Shown one piece after another: positions 17,844-25,220 of a DNA stretch of 64,000 nucleotides (position 1 is its first letter; each line of letters starts with the position of its first letter). Source of the stretch: Bradyrhizobium sp. Y36 (GTDB lineage Bacteria; Pseudomonadota; Alphaproteobacteria; Rhizobiales; Xanthobacteraceae); NCBI RefSeq assembly GCF_002531575.1, contig NZ_NWTI01000013.1:1-64000 (forward strand), in the 5' to 3' direction. The translations under genes and the position numbers were made by a program. Below the pieces are notes generated by a model that saw nothing but the letters and a program-made list of their open reading frames with translations, did no database searches and was not told the DNA's origin.

Positions 17844-17949
17844 CGTCATTCCGGGGCGCGCGAAGCGCGAGCCCGGAATCCATCAGGCAACAGACGACGC
17901 GGACAAATGGATTCCGGGCTCGCGCCAAGCGGCGCGCCCCGGAATGACG
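17844..17949. repeat. Long imperfect palindromic intergenic repeat
   Basis: The left arm 17844-17883 (CGTCATTCCGGGGCGCGC...) is inverted at 17907-17949 (...GCGCGCCCCGGAATGACG) around a 23-nt centre. This is the 'GTCATTCCGGGGCGC' palindromic element I recall as dispersed in Bradyrhizobium and Rhodopseudomonas. It can act as the transcription end for the GlcG operon. Confidence 0.85.
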
Positions 17950-18021
17950 GTTGCGCGTAGACACCTACAAGCCCTTGCGCCACCCGACGGGCAAAACACC
18001 CAAGCCCTCGGTCAACCGCCC

Positions 18022-18670
18022 CGCCTCAAAATATTCGCCTTTACAGAATTTCCGATTTCCCGCATCCTGCCGCCATCCTGATCCCGTGACAAGGGGCGGT
18101 CGTACGTCGTCACGAACCGCGGATCGGGCTGCGGTGGACGCTGGGCAGCGCCGTCGCGGATGTCGGACGCAGGGCGGGGCGATGGATTGAGCCGAACCCC
18201 GTGAGCGTCCCGCAAGCCGCGTTGTACGAACGGCGCTCGATGCCTGCGAAGCCCCCGGGGCGAAGACGCCTTGGGGGTGGAGCGGGAAGCCCGCGTACGG
18301 CAAAACCGTGTGGTCCTGGCCGTCGTTGCTACGGTCAAGCCCCTGCGAATGCGGCGTCGCTTCAACCGAGGCGCGCCCGTGACTTTCGCGAGGCGACGGA
18401 GGCAAGCAGGAACTCGTCTCCGGGGAGAGCACGCATAAGCCGTCAACCCACTGCGCAGGGAAGGCCGGATGTCTCGGCTGCCCTGGATCGCTCCTGTGCC
18501 TTGCGTGTGCATCGTTCTTGCACGGGAGTCTTGCGGGTGCCAGCCGGCACCCGGCCTTCCCCGCACCCTTTGTTTGAGAGGGTGCGACGAGAAGAGCAAA
18601 GCTCGGGCGGTAACCGCCGCGAGGCCGCAAAGGCGTGCCTGTTGTTTGACGTGCCTGTTGTTTGAGACGT
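18022..18670. repeat. Structured non-coding repeat-like block
   Basis: About 650 bp with long open frames on several strands but no coding signature. It resembles a dispersed intergenic sequence that, from memory, recurs in Bradyrhizobium genomes and generates spurious frames. It contains a strong hairpin GGGTGCC-AGCC-GGCACCC at 18535-18552 and a 16-bp tandem duplication CGTGCCTGTTGTTTGA (18634-18649 and 18650-18665). No transposase or ORF with a ribosome-binding site is present. Boundaries are approximate. Confidence 0.55.
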
Positions 18671-18694
18671 GAATTGGCTCGATCATGCCAGCGT

Positions 18695-18853
18695 CTCGTG
18701 CCCCGGACGCTGCGCAGCGCCCCGGCGATGCGAAGCATCGTTGGGTGGTGCGCTGCAGAGCCGGGGCCCATCTCGCCACACGTGTCCCTGCCGCCTTCTG
18801 GGTCCCGGCTCTGCGCAGCAGCGTTACACGCTGCAGCGCGTCCGGGACACGAG
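18695..18853. repeat. Palindromic intergenic repeat next to crotonase gene
   Basis: The outer arms CTCGTG..CCGGACGC and GCGTCCGG..CACGAG, with inner GAGCCGGGG/CCCGGCTC segments, form a large imperfect cruciform. It ends 14 nt before the 3' end of the crotonase gene and probably serves as its transcription end. Confidence 0.75.
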
Positions 18854-18866
18854 AGCGCCCTCGCCT

Positions 18867-19649
18867 CTACCGTCCCGTCCAGACCGGCTTTCGCTTCTCG
18901 CTGAACGCCTTCAGACCTTCCTTGGCGTCCTCGGTCATCGCCAGCAGCGCGATCTGGCTTTCGGTGTAGGCAATGCTCTCGTCGAACGACATCGAGGCGA
19001 TGGCGCGCATGGCGTATTTGCCGCGGCGGATCGCGGTCGGGGATTTGTCGACGATGCGGCCGATCAGCCAGTCGACCTTGGCATCCAATTCCGCCGTGGG
19101 CACCACGTAATTGAGCAGGCCCGCGACCTGCGCAGTCCTGGCGTCGAACGGTTCCCCCGTGAGCGCCCATTCGTTGACGAGGCGCGGCGGCGCGATGTTC
19201 TGCAGCAGGCTCAGCACCTGCATCGGGAACACGCCGACCTTCACCTCCGGCAGGCCGAAGACGACGTGATCGGCCGCAACCGCCATGTCGGTCATGCACA
19301 AGAGACCCATGCCGCCGGCCATGCAGACGCCGCCGACCCGCGCAATCGCCGGCTTGGTGGCGTTCTGTGACAAACGTAACAGATCGGCATAGTCGACATT
19401 TGGTTTAGAATGATCCATCGCGAAAGCGGCGCCGGAATTCTGCAAGTCCGCGCCCGCGCAGAACGCCTTGTCGCCCGCGCCTGTCAGCACGATGACGCGG
19501 ACGTCCTTGTCGTCATGCGCGTCGCGATAGGCTTTGGTGATGCCGGCGATGACCTCGCCGTTCAGTGCGTTGCGTTTCTCCGGCCGGTTGATGGTGATCC
19601 AGAACGCCTGCCCGCGCTTCTCGGTGATGATTGCTGTGGTGTCGGTCAT
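18867..19649 (-). CDS. Enoyl-CoA hydratase/isomerase family protein
   Basis: 260 residues of crotonase fold: ITINRPEKRNALNGEV, VLTGAGDKAFCAGADLQ (first oxyanion loop), GGVCMAGGMGLLCMTDMAVA (second loop) and VVFGLPEVKVGVFP. The E of LPEVKVG occupies the position of a hydratase catalytic Glu, so hydratase activity is plausible. It ends WTGR as usual in this subgroup. It stands alone between repeats and a divergent caspase-like gene. Acyl-CoA substrate unknown. Confidence 0.92.
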   Translation of the reverse strand: MTDTTAIITEKRGQAFWITINRPEKRNALNGEVIAGITKAYRDAHDDKDVRVIVLTGAGDKAFCAGADLQNSGAAFAMDHSKPNVDYADLLRLSQNATKPAIARVGGVCMAGGMGLLCMTDMAVAADHVVFGLPEVKVGVFPMQVLSLLQNIAPPRLVNEWALTGEPFDARTAQVAGLLNYVVPTAELDAKVDWLIGRIVDKSPTAIRRGKYAMRAIASMSFDESIAYTESQIALLAMTEDAKEGLKAFSEKRKPVWTGR

Positions 19650-19817
19650 GGTCCACTCGCTTCCTTGCCTTTCGATCTGCCGCCATTTGCGGCAGGACGG
19701 GCGGCGCGCGCAAGGGCAATCTGCAACGCGGTGTCGGCGCAGCGTGTGGGCACAAAATCGCGCGCCGATTGGACGACGGGTGACGGCCGCTATCCTGACC
19801 GGAGATTGTGATCACCA

Positions 19818-21194
19818 ATGAGCCATTTCATGCGCGCTGGAATGATGTTGTTGCTGGCAGGCCTGCTCGCAGTCGGCGCGAGCCCCGCAAGCCGCGCGGC
19901 CGATGCCGCCAAGCTCGCGCTGGTGATCGGCAACGCCAGATATCCCGACAATGAATTCGTGCTGAACGACGTCGCCAACGACGCCCGGGACGTCACTGAA
20001 GAATTGAAGCGCAGCGGCTTCGTCGTCGACCTCCAGAGCAATCTCACGGGCGACACGATGCGGCAGGTGCTGGACCGCTTCTATGCCCGCATCGAACGCG
20101 GCACGGTGGCGCTGATCTTCTTCGACGGCTTTGCCATCCAATCCAACCGGCAAACCTATCTGCTTCCGGTCGACGCGCAGATCTGGACCGAGCCGGACGT
20201 GGCGCGCGACGGCTTCAGCCTCGACACCATTCTGGCCGAGATGAACACCCGCGGCGCGGCGATCAAGATCGCGCTGATCGACGCCTCGCGCCGCAATCCG
20301 TTCGAGCGGCGCTTCCGCCGCTATTCGGCCGGCCTTGCGCCGGCGATCGCGCCGAGCAATTCGCTGGTGCTCTACTCCGCGGCACTCGGCGCGGCCGCGG
20401 CCGGGGGCAAGACCGATCACAGCCTGTTCGTCGCCGAGCTGCTTCGCGAGATCCGCGCCCCGAACATCACCGCCGAGCAGGCCCTGACCAACACCAAGAA
20501 CGGCGTGGTGGCCGCCACCAAGCGGGACCAGGTGCCGTGGCTGTCATCCTCGCTGACCACGGAATTCTCGTTTGCAGGGTCAGTAGCCCAGCCTTCCGAC
20601 AACAAGGCCGGCGACCCGGCGCCGACGAAGCCCCAAAAGCCGGCCTGCGAGGCGCCGCAAGCACAGCCCACGCCCAGCGCCGACGATCTCGCCCGGGATC
20701 CGGTCGTCGCCGATCTCAGCCGCAAGATCGCCGCGAACGCCAATGACATCGTCTCGCGCTACAAGCGCGGCCAGGTCTATGCGATCAAGCGCGCCTACGC
20801 GCTCGCCATGCAGGATTTCGACGTCGTGATCCGCAGGAATCCCGGGGATGGCGAGGCGCTCAACAATCGCTGCTGGACGCGCGCTGCGACCGGCGATCTG
20901 CAGGGCGCACTGGCCGACTGCAACCTGGCGCTCCAGATCGATCCCGGCTTGAGCGATGCGCTCGATAGCCGTGGGCTCGTCAACCTCAAGCTCGGCCGAA
21001 CCAATGAGGCGATCAAGGACTACACCGACGCAATTCAGCGCAACCCACGCTCGTCATCGTCGCTGTTCGGCCGGGGCATCGCCACCCGCAGAGGCGGCGG
21101 CGACGGCGCCACCGACATCGCGCAGGCGAAGTCCATGAACCCCGATATCGCGAAGGAGTTTGCAGGCTATGGCGTCACGGAGTGTGTGCCGTGA
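19818..21194 (+). CDS. Exported caspase-fold (C14-like) protein with TPR repeats, predicted inactive
   Basis: 458 residues. A signal peptide (about 1-28, ending SRAADA) is followed by a caspase p20-like domain: KLALVIGNARYPD, LNDVANDARDVTEELKRSGF, VALIFFDGFAIQ, TYLLPVDA and IALIDASRRNPF. In active family members the latter motifs read G-H-G and D-A-C-R; here the His position is F105 and the Cys position is S157, so both catalytic residues are gone. A Pro/Ala linker (about 255-285) leads to about three tetratricopeptide repeats (about 295-430: RYKRGQVYAIKRAYALAMQDF, NNRCWTRAATGDLQGAL, DSRGLVNLKLGRTNEAI). This suggests a periplasmic protein-binding scaffold rather than a protease. Confidence 0.88.
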   Translation: MSHFMRAGMMLLLAGLLAVGASPASRAADAAKLALVIGNARYPDNEFVLNDVANDARDVTEELKRSGFVVDLQSNLTGDTMRQVLDRFYARIERGTVALIFFDGFAIQSNRQTYLLPVDAQIWTEPDVARDGFSLDTILAEMNTRGAAIKIALIDASRRNPFERRFRRYSAGLAPAIAPSNSLVLYSAALGAAAAGGKTDHSLFVAELLREIRAPNITAEQALTNTKNGVVAATKRDQVPWLSSSLTTEFSFAGSVAQPSDNKAGDPAPTKPQKPACEAPQAQPTPSADDLARDPVVADLSRKIAANANDIVSRYKRGQVYAIKRAYALAMQDFDVVIRRNPGDGEALNNRCWTRAATGDLQGALADCNLALQIDPGLSDALDSRGLVNLKLGRTNEAIKDYTDAIQRNPRSSSSLFGRGIATRRGGGDGATDIAQAKSMNPDIAKEFAGYGVTECVP

Positions 21195-21237
21195 GCTGTG
21201 CTTGACGTTTCGAAAAGGCAGTCGAGCAAGCGGCTCG

Positions 21238-21365
21238 TCCTTCGAGACGCGCGCAAGGGCGCGCTGCTCAGGATGAAGCTTCGTTGCATCGGAGCCCCCT
21301 AGAAAGTGCTGCAGCATTCTCCGCCCTCATCCTGAGGGCCCGCCGCAGACGGGCGTCTCGAAGGA
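21238..21365. repeat. Palindromic intergenic repeat with TCCTTCGAGACGC ends
   Basis: TCCTTCGAGACGC (21238-21250) is exactly inverted as GCGTCTCGAAGGA (21353-21365), with a second nested pair CTCAGGATGA/TCATCCTGAG. This is a recognisable dispersed element of Rhizobiales intergenic regions. It lies between two convergent genes and likely acts as a bidirectional terminator. Confidence 0.85.
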
Positions 21366-21429
21366 TAGCCGCGGGCGAGTTTCGCGCCACGTCTTCCCGG
21401 ATACGATTCCACAGCGGAGGCAGGAGAGG

Positions 21430-23526
21430 TCAAGAAGCGAGTCGATCAGCTTTCTTGATCCAGACCTTGTTGTCGTGGAAGGCGGCCCCACCAATCGGCG
21501 CGACGGTTTCGGCGCCCGTCAGCATGTTGATGCCGCGCCCGCCGATATGGTTTTTGTTGGGGTGAACGGATTCCGCGATCAGCACGCCGCGCCGCACGCC
21601 CTCGAACAGCGTCGCCACAAGCGTGGTCTCGCCGCGGGTGTTGCCGAGCGTCACGGCGTCGCCGTCGGCAATGTCGAGCGCGGCGGCATCCAGGGGATGG
21701 ATCATAACGCTCGCCTTGCCCTCGCGCGCCTGCGACGAGGGCGTCTCGTTGAAGGTGGTGTTGAGGAAGCTGCGCGAAGGGCTGGTCGCAAGCCGGAACG
21801 GATGGGCCCGGTCGGTGTGCTCGATCACGGCCCAATGGTCCGGCAGCGACGGCATGCTGTCGACATCGCCCATCGTGACACCGAACGGCGGATGCGCCCA
21901 ATCGGCCTTGAAGTGGAATTTCCCGTCGGCATGCGCGAAACCATCGAGGAAATGCGAGGTGCGGAAGTCCGGCTGCAGGTCGCGCCAGATGTCGGCTTCG
22001 AGGCCGCCGATGTCGCCGTGATTGCTCAGCTTCAGCGTCGCGTCGATCAATTCGCGCGGCGTCATCTCGAAGCCCCGGTGCCTGGCGCCAAGCCGTGGGG
22101 CCAGCGCCTGCAACACCTCGTGGTTGGAGCGGCATTCGCCGGGCGGGTCGATCAGCTTCGCACCCACCGAGATGTGCTGGTGGCCGCCGCCGTAATAGAG
22201 ATCGTCGTGCTCCATGAACATGGTCGCCGGCAGCACGATGTCGGCCATCTCGGCCGTCTCCGTCATGAACTGCTCGTGCACCGCGACGAACAGATCCTCG
22301 CGCGCAAAGCCCTGCCGCACCAGCGCCTGCTCAGGCGCCACCGTCATCGGATTGGTGTTCTGGATCAGCATCGCCTTGACCGGTCCCTTGCCCAGCAGGG
22401 CCTCGGCATCGCCGGTGAGGATGCGCCCGATCTTGGACTGGTCGAGGGCGCGGACGCTCGGGTCGATGGCATCGTGGCCTTCGATGATGGATTCATTGAA
22501 ATGCCACAGCGCGTAATTGTTGAAGAAGGCGCCGCCGCCTTCATACTGCCAGGCACCGGTCACCGCGGGAATGCAATTGGCCGCGTGCATCTGCGTGGCG
22601 CCGTTGCGGCTGCGCGTAAAACCGTAGCCAAAGCGGAAGAAGCTGCGCTTGGTCTCGCCGACGGCCTTGGCGAAGGCTTCAATTTCCGCAACAGGCACGC
22701 CGCAAATCGCGGACGCCCATTCCGGCGTGCGTGTCTGCAGATGCGCCTCGAGCTCGGCGGGGCAGTCGGTGTACTTGTCCAGATAGGCGCGATCGGCATA
22801 GCCGTCGCGGAACAGGACGTGCATCACGCCGCAGGCGAAGGCACCGTCGGTGCCGGGCCGCAGGATGATCTTGATGTCAGCCTGCTTCATCGTCTCGTTG
22901 TCGTAGATGTCGACCGCCGCGATCTCCGCGCCGCGCTCCTTGCGGGCGCGGGCGGCGTGCGTCATCACGTTGACCTGGGTGTTGACGGGATTGGTGCCCC
23001 AGATCACGACGAGATCGGACAGCGCCATCTCGCGCGGATCGACGCCGGCGATCTTGCCGGTGCCGATCGCAAAGCCGATGCGGGCGACATTGGCGCAGAT
23101 GGTCTGGTAGAAGCGCGAATATCTCTTCACATGGGTGAGACGGTTGAGACCGTCGCGCATCACGAGGCCCATGGTGCCGGCGTAGTAATAGGGCCAGATC
23201 GATTCCGCGCCGAACTCGCGCTCGGCCGCATTGAAGCGCTCCGCGATCTCGTCCAACGCTTCGTCCCAGGAGATGAGCGCGAATTGCCCCGAGCCCTTGG
23301 GCCCAACGCGGCGCATCGGAAATGTCACCCGCTCGGGGTGATGGATGCGCTCAGCGTAGCGGGCGACCTTGGCGCAGACGACACCGGCCGTGTAGGTCTG
23401 TCGCTTCGAACCTCGGACACGGCCGATGCTGCGGCCCTCGACCACTTCGACGTCGAGGGCACAGGCCGACGGGCAATCGTGCGGACAGGTCGAATGGCGG
23501 ATTTCGATTTTGGCGTGCTGGTTCAT
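21430..23526 (-). CDS. Molybdopterin-dependent oxidoreductase, DMSO-reductase family
   Basis: 698 residues from ATG 23526, chosen because the conserved domain begins at once. The N-terminal [4Fe-4S] site is HSTCPHDCPSACALDVEV with a fourth Cys in AGVVCAKVARY. Mo-bisMGD domain landmarks follow: ISWDEALDEIAERF, YYYAGTMGL, LVVIWGTNPVNTQVN, LRPGTDGAFACGV, AMLIQNTNPMTVAPEQ, and a C-terminal molydopterin-dinucleotide-binding domain (MIHPLDAAALDIADGDAVTLGNTRG). It has no Tat signal and no membrane or Fe-S partner gene, so it is probably a soluble cytoplasmic enzyme of the 'putative formate dehydrogenase/oxidoreductase' type. The substrate cannot be inferred. Monocistronic. Confidence 0.92.
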   Translation of the reverse strand: MNQHAKIEIRHSTCPHDCPSACALDVEVVEGRSIGRVRGSKRQTYTAGVVCAKVARYAERIHHPERVTFPMRRVGPKGSGQFALISWDEALDEIAERFNAAEREFGAESIWPYYYAGTMGLVMRDGLNRLTHVKRYSRFYQTICANVARIGFAIGTGKIAGVDPREMALSDLVVIWGTNPVNTQVNVMTHAARARKERGAEIAAVDIYDNETMKQADIKIILRPGTDGAFACGVMHVLFRDGYADRAYLDKYTDCPAELEAHLQTRTPEWASAICGVPVAEIEAFAKAVGETKRSFFRFGYGFTRSRNGATQMHAANCIPAVTGAWQYEGGGAFFNNYALWHFNESIIEGHDAIDPSVRALDQSKIGRILTGDAEALLGKGPVKAMLIQNTNPMTVAPEQALVRQGFAREDLFVAVHEQFMTETAEMADIVLPATMFMEHDDLYYGGGHQHISVGAKLIDPPGECRSNHEVLQALAPRLGARHRGFEMTPRELIDATLKLSNHGDIGGLEADIWRDLQPDFRTSHFLDGFAHADGKFHFKADWAHPPFGVTMGDVDSMPSLPDHWAVIEHTDRAHPFRLATSPSRSFLNTTFNETPSSQAREGKASVMIHPLDAAALDIADGDAVTLGNTRGETTLVATLFEGVRRGVLIAESVHPNKNHIGGRGINMLTGAETVAPIGGAAFHDNKVWIKKADRLAS

Positions 23527-23760
23527 GTCCCAGTTCGTAACACCAAAATACCTGTCAGCCGAGGGCATTTATCCGGCAACGCCCATGCGATTTGCTCAAA
23601 CCGTGCGCGACTGCGGTTCCTGCTGCGACCGCGAAGGGCGGCGCAATCACACCGAAGACCTCCCGATATTCCCCGCCCGACCGCCTTTGTAAGGCGTCGA
23701 CAGCCCGTATTCCCAGCCGTTACAGTGCCGGCCAACAAGAACGTTATCAGGGAGGTGGGC

Positions 23761-24735
23761 ATGACAGCCCGAAGCTTCATGCTGGCGCTGGCTGCCGGCC
23801 TGCTCGCCGTAGTCCCGGCCGCCCCCTCGTCCGCGCAGGATTATCCGTCCCATGCAGTGCGGATCGTCGTGCCGTTCGGTGCCGGCGGGCCGGCCGACGT
23901 CGCAGCCCGGCTGATCGGCAATGTGCTCCAGGAGAGTTTGGGCCAGCCCTTCGTCATCGAGAACCGCACCGGCGCCGGCGGCGTCATCGGCACGGTCGAG
24001 GCGGCGAAATCACCGGCCGACGGCTACACGCTGCTGATGATGTCCAACACCCAGACGGCAAATGAATCGCTGCTCACGCCGGACAAGCGCAAATACGAAT
24101 TGATGCGCGACCTCGCGCCGATCGCGCCCGTGAACTATTCCGATCTCGTCATCGTGGTGAACCCTCAGGTTCCGGCGAAGACGCTGGCCGAGTTCATCGC
24201 ACTCGCCAAAGCGCAACCGGGCAAGCTGAACTACGCCTCCTCCGGTCAGGGCACGCCCTATCACATGGCCGGCGAGCTGTTCAAAGCCATGGCCGGCATC
24301 GACATCGTCCATGTTCCCTATCGCAACAGCGGCGAGGCCCGCAGCGGCGTGATCGGTGGACAGGTGCAGATGATGATCGACGCGGTGCCGGCGATGGCGC
24401 CGAACATCGCCGAGAGCCAGGTCCGCGCGCTCGCCACCACCGGCAAGCAGCGATCGACCGTGTTACCGAACGTGCCGACCGCGATCGAGGCGGGTGTAGC
24501 AGGCTACGAGGCGACGATCTGGCTCGGCCTGATGGCACCATCAGGCACGCCGAAGCCCGTGATCGACAAGCTCAATGCGGCCGTCAACGCAATGGTGAAG
24601 CGACCCGATATCGTCAAGCTCTGGACCGAACAGGGCGCCGTCCCCATGTCGATGACACCCGCGGAATTCGACAAGTTCCTGCGCGGCGACATCGAGAAAT
24701 GGGCCGACGTCGTCAAGAAGTTCGACAAGTCCTGA
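23761..24735 (+). CDS. Tripartite tricarboxylate transporter substrate-binding protein (orphan TctC/Bug)
   Basis: 324 residues. A signal peptide (MTARSFMLALAAGLLAVVPA...SSAQ) precedes YPSHAVRIVVPFGAGGPADVAARLIG, the Bug-family beta1-alpha1 motif. LNYASSGQGTPYHMAGELF and HVPYRNSGEARSGVIGGQV line the ligand site. GGAGG lies 5-6 nt before the ATG. No tctA/tctB is nearby; instead it is followed 14 nt later by a xanthine-oxidase-family operon, so it may deliver or sense that enzyme's substrate. Confidence 0.92.
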   Translation: MTARSFMLALAAGLLAVVPAAPSSAQDYPSHAVRIVVPFGAGGPADVAARLIGNVLQESLGQPFVIENRTGAGGVIGTVEAAKSPADGYTLLMMSNTQTANESLLTPDKRKYELMRDLAPIAPVNYSDLVIVVNPQVPAKTLAEFIALAKAQPGKLNYASSGQGTPYHMAGELFKAMAGIDIVHVPYRNSGEARSGVIGGQVQMMIDAVPAMAPNIAESQVRALATTGKQRSTVLPNVPTAIEAGVAGYEATIWLGLMAPSGTPKPVIDKLNAAVNAMVKRPDIVKLWTEQGAVPMSMTPAEFDKFLRGDIEKWADVVKKFDKS

Positions 24736-24749
24736 GGCCACAACACGTA

Positions 24750-25220
24750 ATGCCCACCGTCCAATTCCAGCTCAATGGCACGCCAATCGTCGTGGAAGCC
24801 GATTCCGACCGGGCGTTGCTCGATGTGCTCCGCGGCCGGCTCGACGTCACCAGCCCGCATTTCGGCTGCGGTGCCGGCGAGTGCGGCGCCTGTCACGTCA
24901 TGGTCGACGGCCGCGCGATGACGTCCTGCGACATGCCGATGTGGTCGGTCGCGGGCAAGGAGGTCGTCACGGTCGAAGGCCTCGGGACCGCAGAGCGTCC
25001 GCATCCGCTACAGCGCGCCTTCATCACCGAACAGGCGATGCAGTGCGGCTATTGCGCATCCGGAATCCTCGTCAGCGCCGCGGCGCTGCTCACGCGCAAT
25101 CCGTCGCCGACGGAGGCAGAGGTCCGAGCCGCACTGGATCGCAACCTGTGCCGCTGCGGGTCGCATAATCGCATGGTCCGCGCCGTGCTCCGCGCGGCGG
25201 CGGAGATGGCGGCGTCATGA
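24750..25220 (+). CDS. (2Fe-2S)-binding small subunit of a xanthine-oxidase-family dehydrogenase
   Basis: 156 residues, the size of IorA/NicA-type small subunits. The plant-ferredoxin-type cluster is GCGAGECGACHV; the second cluster uses QCGYCASG and LCRCGSH. It transfers electrons from the Mo-MCD subunit encoded immediately downstream (4-bp ATGA overlap). No FAD subunit is encoded, as in isoquinoline 1-oxidoreductase or nicotinate dehydrogenase systems that use a cytochrome as acceptor. Confidence 0.94.
   Translation: MPTVQFQLNGTPIVVEADSDRALLDVLRGRLDVTSPHFGCGAGECGACHVMVDGRAMTSCDMPMWSVAGKEVVTVEGLGTAERPHPLQRAFITEQAMQCGYCASGILVSAAALLTRNPSPTEAEVRAALDRNLCRCGSHNRMVRAVLRAAAEMAAS

Noticed and set aside
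17965..19299. Minus-strand 444-residue frame across the repeat block and crotonase region
   Set aside because: It spans three non-coding repeats and runs in the wrong frame over a clear crotonase gene; a typical spurious frame of this repeat family.
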